Part shown: piece by piece, positions 6,783 through 10,185 of the stretch
How positions within the stretch are numbered: position 1 is the first letter of the stretch
Layout of the letters: every line of letters starts with the position of its first letter
DNA from: UMGS172 sp045651745
Lineage (GTDB): Bacteria; Bacillota; Clostridia; Oscillospirales; Acutalibacteraceae
Assembly (NCBI GenBank): GCA_045651745.1
Contig: JAZRSW010000017.1
Coordinates: 1 to 10,185, forward strand
Length of the DNA: 10,185 nt
Reading direction: 5' to 3'
Notes under the pieces: generated by a model
Database searches by the model: none
What the model was told of the DNA's origin: nothing
Seen by the model: the letters and a program-made list of their open reading frames with translations, nothing else
Made by a program: the position numbers and the translations under genes

Positions 6783-6811
6783 ATTCTATCACATAAATTC
6801 AAAAAATGCAA
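6783..6811 (-). promoter_or_regulatory. ftsZ: Extended -10 promoter of ftsZ
   Basis: On the minus strand TTGCAT (6806-6811) and TAGAAT (6783-6788) are 17 bases apart, and a TGA before the -10 gives the extended -10 TGTGATAGAAT. The start point would be near 6776, with a leader of about 50 bases before the ftsZ ATG. The -10 region is almost the same as in the sortase operon promoter. Confidence 0.7.
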
Positions 6812-6823
6812 TACTAAATATTG

Positions 6824-6854
6824 AAAAAAAATCAAAAATATAGTATTTTTTTGA
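6824..6854 (-). terminator. Possible weak AT-only terminator after ftsQ
   Basis: On the minus strand TCAAAAA...TTTTTGA can form a short A/U hairpin followed by eight Us (6824-6831), 23 bases after the ftsQ stop. There is almost no GC in the stem, so it may only attenuate, or do nothing in this AT-rich gap. The rest of the 153-base ftsQ-ftsZ gap holds the ftsZ promoter and leader. Confidence 0.3.
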
Positions 6855-6876
6855 AATTAAACCGCAATATCTTGGA

Positions 6877-7674
6877 TTATTTGATAAAATCCGCTATTTC
6901 TTCATACTTAACGATAGCCTCTTTTTTATTAATCGAATAATCTATACTTGCTTGAATATCAGGGTCCATTTTATGTAACGTTTCTTTTAAATGCAACATT
7001 TTATCACTCAAACTGCTATAAGTACCGATTTTAACTAATTTTTTATCATCAATCGCAAAACTGATGTCAACTAAATTTTCTACATTTATATAGGTAAGAT
7101 TAAGTCCCTTTTCTTCACAAATTGTCAATATATCGCTCAATACATCTCTTTGTTGCTTATCGGTGAATTCAACCTTAACACCTTCATAAAATGTATCTGT
7201 TTTTACACCTCTAATTTTGATTAATCCATCGGTATATTCATCAACAGTTCGCAAAACTTTATATTCTTCATCCAAAATATATTTTTCTGTATCGCTAATG
7301 AATATAAATTTCTCTTCTACCGGTTCAACTCTGATACTAACTGAATTTGGGAATGATTTAATAATCTCAGCCTCTTTAATATAAGGTAATGACTTAACGA
7401 TTTGTTCTTCGATTTTCTTTGAGCGCATCAAAAACAGATTGTCACCATTCATTATACCCGAAACGTTGATAACTTGTTCAGATGAATAAATGCTACTGCC
7501 AATAACTTCAACCGAAGAAACGTTAAACAAAACAGTACACATTAATGTAACTGCCAAGCCTAAAATAAGCAGAATTGAGATTATTGCTGTAACTACACCT
7601 TTTATTTTAGAGTTTTTCTTCTTACGTTTTTTCTTTATAGGACGACGCTCAGCATCCGAATACTCTACCTTCAT
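6877..7674 (-). CDS. ftsQ: Cell division protein FtsQ/DivIB
   Basis: Bitopic divisome protein that, with FtsL/DivIC partners, couples the Z-ring to septal peptidoglycan synthesis. The 265 residues show a highly basic cytoplasmic tail (PIKKKRKKKNSK, 12-23), one membrane helix at about 27-49, then a POTRA domain starting at FNVSSVEVIGSS and running to about 120 (SIYSSEQVINVSG, NLFLMRSKK, LPYIKEAEIIKSFPNSVSIRVEP), followed by the FtsQ/DivIB beta domain. The length and order match the Firmicute family. The start is supported by GAGGAG at 7681-7686, 6 bases upstream, which lies inside the end of murA; the murA stop is only 3 bases from this ATG, so the two are translated from one message. The POTRA pattern plus position between murA and ftsZ makes the call firm despite low sequence conservation in this family. 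Confidence 0.95.
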   Translation of the reverse strand: MKVEYSDAERRPIKKKRKKKNSKIKGVVTAIISILLILGLAVTLMCTVLFNVSSVEVIGSSIYSSEQVINVSGIMNGDNLFLMRSKKIEEQIVKSLPYIKEAEIIKSFPNSVSIRVEPVEEKFIFISDTEKYILDEEYKVLRTVDEYTDGLIKIRGVKTDTFYEGVKVEFTDKQQRDVLSDILTICEEKGLNLTYINVENLVDISFAIDDKKLVKIGTYSSLSDKMLHLKETLHKMDPDIQASIDYSINKKEAIVKYEEIADFIK

Positions 7675-7677
7675 TCT

Positions 7678-8937
7678 TTACTCCTCTATCCTTTTAATTT
7701 CAGCACCCAATGCACCGAAAATATCCTCTATTCTTTCATAACCTCGGTCAATATAGGATGGATTTCTTACAACCGATTTACCTTTAGCCACCAAAGCCGC
7801 CACAGTCAGTGCCGCACCGCCTCTTAAATCGTGCGAAACAACTTCGGCGCCCTCTAAAACTCTAACTCCAGAAATAACTGCAACGCGACCGACGGTTTTA
7901 ATGTTTGCACCGAGTCGTTTTAGTTCATCGACATAATGAAAACGACTGTTAAATATGTTTTCAACAAAAACGCCCGTACCTCTTGAAACCGATGACATTG
8001 CAACTAAAATCGGTCCTGCGTCGGTCGGGAAACCCGGATAAGGTTCGGTTGAAACAGTATCGAAAATTCGTTGACGGATGTATGACGCTATGGTCAACCC
8101 ACCATCGCAAGTATTCACCTCACAACCGCCGTCTTTAAGAACTGAAATTATAGGTGTAATATGTTGTGGTATTGCATTAACCAAATGGACTTTACCGTTA
8201 CAAGCGGCCGTTGCAAGCATACAAGTTGCCGCAATTATACGGTCAGGCATAACAGTATATTCAACACCTGAAAGCCTTTTCACACCCTCAATTATGACTG
8301 TGTCACTGCCTGCACCCGAAATTTTTGCTCCTGCCTTATTCAAAAATAACGCGAGGTCAACAATTTCGGGCTCTTTTGCGGCGTTGTGAATAACAGTTGT
8401 ACCATTACCCAACGCAGATGCCAAAATAATATTCTCAGTAGCACCTACACTTGGAAATCTTAAGTTTAAAACAGTACCTTTGACTCCGTTATTGAATTGG
8501 CACTTCACATATCCCGCACTATATTCAACTTCAGCACCAAGTTTTTGTAGTGATTCGATATGAATATCAATAGGTCTTGGTCCTAACTCGCAACCACCGG
8601 GCAGACACATTTTACCTTTTCCCAATTTGGTTGCAACTGCACCCAAAAATACGATTGACGAACGCATTTCTCGCATTAAATTTTCAGGGATTTCAAAGAC
8701 ATCTGAATTTGAGGAAGTAATGATAACAGAACTCCCCTGCCATTCACATTCACAGCCCAAATGCCTTAATATTTTTAAAGAAACTTCAACGTCTGAAAGT
8801 TTAGGACAGTTATGTAAAACCGTTTGTCCCTCGCAGATATATGTGGCAGCAAGCAACGGTAAAACACTGTTTTTAGCACCGTGAACAGCCAATTGCCCGT
8901 GCAATCTTTTACCGCCATTAATTTCAAGATAGGACAT
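7678..8937 (-). CDS. murA: UDP-N-acetylglucosamine 1-carboxyvinyltransferase MurA
   Basis: Cytoplasmic enzyme of the first committed peptidoglycan step: it moves the enolpyruvyl group of phosphoenolpyruvate onto UDP-GlcNAc. From the chosen start it has 419 residues, the usual length. Family motifs include HGAKNSVLPLLAA near the N-terminus (Lys-Asn of the substrate site) and PGGCELGPRPIDIHI, where Cys116 is the catalytic Cys that fosfomycin alkylates; a Cys here, not Asp, predicts a fosfomycin-binding enzyme. FPTDAGPILVAM, RFHYVDELKRLGA and DLRGGAALTVAAL near the C-terminus are also typical. Start choice: ATG 8937 has GAGG at 8946-8949, 8 bases upstream; a GTG at 8946 would overlap that site and is rejected. 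It follows murG after 42 bases and runs into ftsQ. The start region can fold into a hairpin. Firmicutes often carry a second copy (murZ); none is in view. Confidence 0.97.
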   Translation of the reverse strand: MSYLEINGGKRLHGQLAVHGAKNSVLPLLAATYICEGQTVLHNCPKLSDVEVSLKILRHLGCECEWQGSSVIITSSNSDVFEIPENLMREMRSSIVFLGAVATKLGKGKMCLPGGCELGPRPIDIHIESLQKLGAEVEYSAGYVKCQFNNGVKGTVLNLRFPSVGATENIILASALGNGTTVIHNAAKEPEIVDLALFLNKAGAKISGAGSDTVIIEGVKRLSGVEYTVMPDRIIAATCMLATAACNGKVHLVNAIPQHITPIISVLKDGGCEVNTCDGGLTIASYIRQRIFDTVSTEPYPGFPTDAGPILVAMSSVSRGTGVFVENIFNSRFHYVDELKRLGANIKTVGRVAVISGVRVLEGAEVVSHDLRGGAALTVAALVAKGKSVVRNPSYIDRGYERIEDIFGALGAEIKRIEE

Positions 8938-8962
8938 AGTACACACCTCGGTACATACTATG
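8935..8962 (-). promoter_or_regulatory. RNA hairpin covering murA ribosome site and start codon
   Basis: In the mRNA, CAUAGUA (5' arm) pairs with UACUAUG (3' arm, whose last three bases are the murA AUG). The stem continues through three G-U wobbles and two more pairs to a CGAG tetraloop, 12 pairs in all. The Shine-Dalgarno GAGG lies in the loop and top of the stem. The fold would hide both initiation signals. That it regulates MurA translation is inference. Confidence 0.5.
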
Positions 8963-8979
8963 TCGAATTTAAAATTATG

Positions 8980-10101
8980 TTATTTTTTTATAAGATTGAT
9001 AATAATTTCAGCAATTCTGCGGTCGGCATCGGGAATTGCAGTAGTTTCTGCCGCTTTGGACATTGCCTCTAAACGTTCGCGGTTGTTAATCAATGATTTA
9101 ACAGCGTTTAACAATGTTTCACCTGTTAAATCTTTTTCTTCAATCAGTTCTGCCGCCTCAATCTTTTTCAAAGACATTGCATTATGGAACTGATGGTTTT
9201 CAGCAACAAAAGGCGATGGTATTAGAATTGACGGTTTCTTGCAAACCTGCAACTCATTAACCGACATTGCTCCTGCACGACTGATAACTACATCAGCAGC
9301 CGCCATCATTACGTCCATATTATCAATGTACTCTAAAATTTTAACGTTCTTATTATCTTCGGTATAACCTATTTCTTCTGCTTTTTTAACAAAATCGGCG
9401 TAAGCAGATTTGCCTGTGCCGTGAAAATGAATAAACTCTTTCGCGTCAAGGTTATACTTGATAACCTCAAGCACGGCATCGTTGATTGCTCTTGCACCCA
9501 AACTACCGCCAAAAGACAGTAAAACTCTTGCATCATCGGGAATGTTGAGTTTTTCTCTTGCTTCCCATTTAGAAATTGCAGTTAATGACTGTCTAATCGG
9601 GTTACCGGTCACAATTGCGGGGTTTTTAGGCTTTAAATTCTTTAAAGCATCCTCCATTGCCACCATAACAACATCAACTAACGGTGCTAACATTTTTATT
9701 GTAACACCCGGATAAGCGTTTGCCTCATGAACTGCGGTTTTGATGCCTAATTTTGCCGCCTCGCGCAACACGGGTCCGCAAACATAACCGCCCGTACCGA
9801 CAACAACATCAGGATTTAATTGTTTCAATAATCTTTTCGATGAAAATGACGAAGCCACCGCCTTATAGGCAGCGCTTATGTTTCGTCCGATATTTTTCAA
9901 GGTTATCTTTCTTTGAAAACCTGCAACATCAATAGTATAAAAATCATATCCTGCCAACGGCACAAGTCGACTTTCCATACCTTTGGCAGTGCCGATAAAA
10001 CTGATTTTACAGTCCTTATCAACCTGCTTTAAGTAACCTGCAACCGCAATTGCCGGATTAATATGACCGGCAGTACCGCCGCCTGCAAAAACTATATGCA
10101 T
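8980..10101 (-). CDS. murG: Lipid II-forming GlcNAc transferase MurG
   Basis: Membrane-associated glycosyltransferase (GT28, GT-B fold) that adds GlcNAc from UDP-GlcNAc to lipid I, giving lipid II on the inner face of the membrane. The 373 residues carry the first glycine loop GGGTAGHINP at 7-16, VGTGGYVCGP at 101-110, VHEANAYPG at 124-132, TGNPIR at 165-170, the second glycine loop SFGGSLGARAIND at 196-208, the UDP-GlcNAc-binding SRAGAMSVNE at 274-283, and ENHQFHNA at 301-308. All core motifs are present and the length is normal. The ATG at 10101 is preceded by GGGGTG 6 bases upstream and by the stop of the previous gene 3 bases upstream. murA follows, so lipid II synthesis and the next round of precursor supply are on one message. 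A confident call. Confidence 0.98.
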   Translation of the reverse strand: MHIVFAGGGTAGHINPAIAVAGYLKQVDKDCKISFIGTAKGMESRLVPLAGYDFYTIDVAGFQRKITLKNIGRNISAAYKAVASSFSSKRLLKQLNPDVVVGTGGYVCGPVLREAAKLGIKTAVHEANAYPGVTIKMLAPLVDVVMVAMEDALKNLKPKNPAIVTGNPIRQSLTAISKWEAREKLNIPDDARVLLSFGGSLGARAINDAVLEVIKYNLDAKEFIHFHGTGKSAYADFVKKAEEIGYTEDNKNVKILEYIDNMDVMMAAADVVISRAGAMSVNELQVCKKPSILIPSPFVAENHQFHNAMSLKKIEAAELIEEKDLTGETLLNAVKSLINNRERLEAMSKAAETTAIPDADRRIAEIIINLIKK

Positions 10102-10104
10102 ACC

Positions 10105-10185
10105 CTACACCCCAAAGTTAGCCAAAGCATTCAAACTTGAATCAGATTTTGAAACAAGTATTTTTCGCTGTGACTTTGTTAAAAT
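10105..10185 (-). CDS. C-terminal end of upstream gene, probably ftsW (SEDS glycosyltransferase)
   Basis: An open frame enters from the right edge and ends at the TAG at 10105-10107, 3 bases before the murG start. Only 26 residues are visible: ILTKSQRKIL...NALANFGV. They are hydrophilic and basic, with no recognisable motif. ftsW or spoVE directly precedes murG in most Firmicute dcw clusters, and those proteins end in a basic cytoplasmic tail, so ftsW is the best guess. The identity rests on gene order only. Confidence 0.5.
   Translation of the reverse strand: MLTKSQRKILVSKSDSSLNALANFGV

Noticed and set aside
6778..6783. TTGACA on the minus strand as a -35 box for ftsZ
   Set aside because: No -10 element occurs at 16-18 bases; it overlaps the -10 region of a better promoter.
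8944..8946. GTG start for murA (422 residues)
   Set aside because: It overlaps the GAGG ribosome site; the ATG at 8937 has correct spacing and the usual MurA length.

Overview
The window looks like the chromosome of a low-GC anaerobic Firmicute, most likely a Clostridia member of the Ruminococcaceae/Oscillospiraceae type. Three things point there: AT-rich intergenic DNA, strong GGAGG-type ribosome binding sites, and a division and cell wall (dcw) cluster in the order [ftsW?]-murG-murA-ftsQ-ftsZ next to sortase genes. The placement is inferred from gene content and order only.

Right half (about 5662-10185, all minus strand): the end of a gene that is probably ftsW, then murG, murA, ftsQ/divIB and ftsZ. 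They make lipid II, start UDP-MurNAc synthesis, and build the divisome and Z-ring. ftsZ has its own extended -10 promoter and a good intrinsic terminator. The mRNA around the murA start can fold into a hairpin that covers both the Shine-Dalgarno sequence and the AUG.

Middle (3306-5553, minus strand): a compact three-gene sortase operon with its own sigma-A-type promoter, a 19-bp palindrome upstream of the -35 box, and a terminator. It encodes a secreted protein with a C-terminal sorting signal (KQTG, hydrophobic helix, charged tail), a class D-like sortase with intact His/Cys/Arg, and a four-helix membrane protein of unknown function with a large outside domain.

Left (1-3260, plus strand): the 3' end of a class B sortase gene with its catalytic Cys and Arg, then a 964-residue protein of unusual build. 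In order it has a CinA/MoaB-like N-terminal domain, six-residue Glu-rich repeats, one membrane helix, a class B sortase-like domain without the catalytic His and Cys, a long Ser/Thr linker, and a SpoIID/LytB domain that keeps its expected catalytic Glu. A perfect 12-bp hairpin at 3274-3301 ends transcription from both sides.

Taken together, the window joins septal peptidoglycan synthesis (MurG, MurA, FtsQ, FtsZ) to two separate surface systems: a class D-like sortase with its substrate, and a class B sortase beside a pseudosortase/peptidoglycan-cleaving fusion. The fusion protein is the most novel element here.
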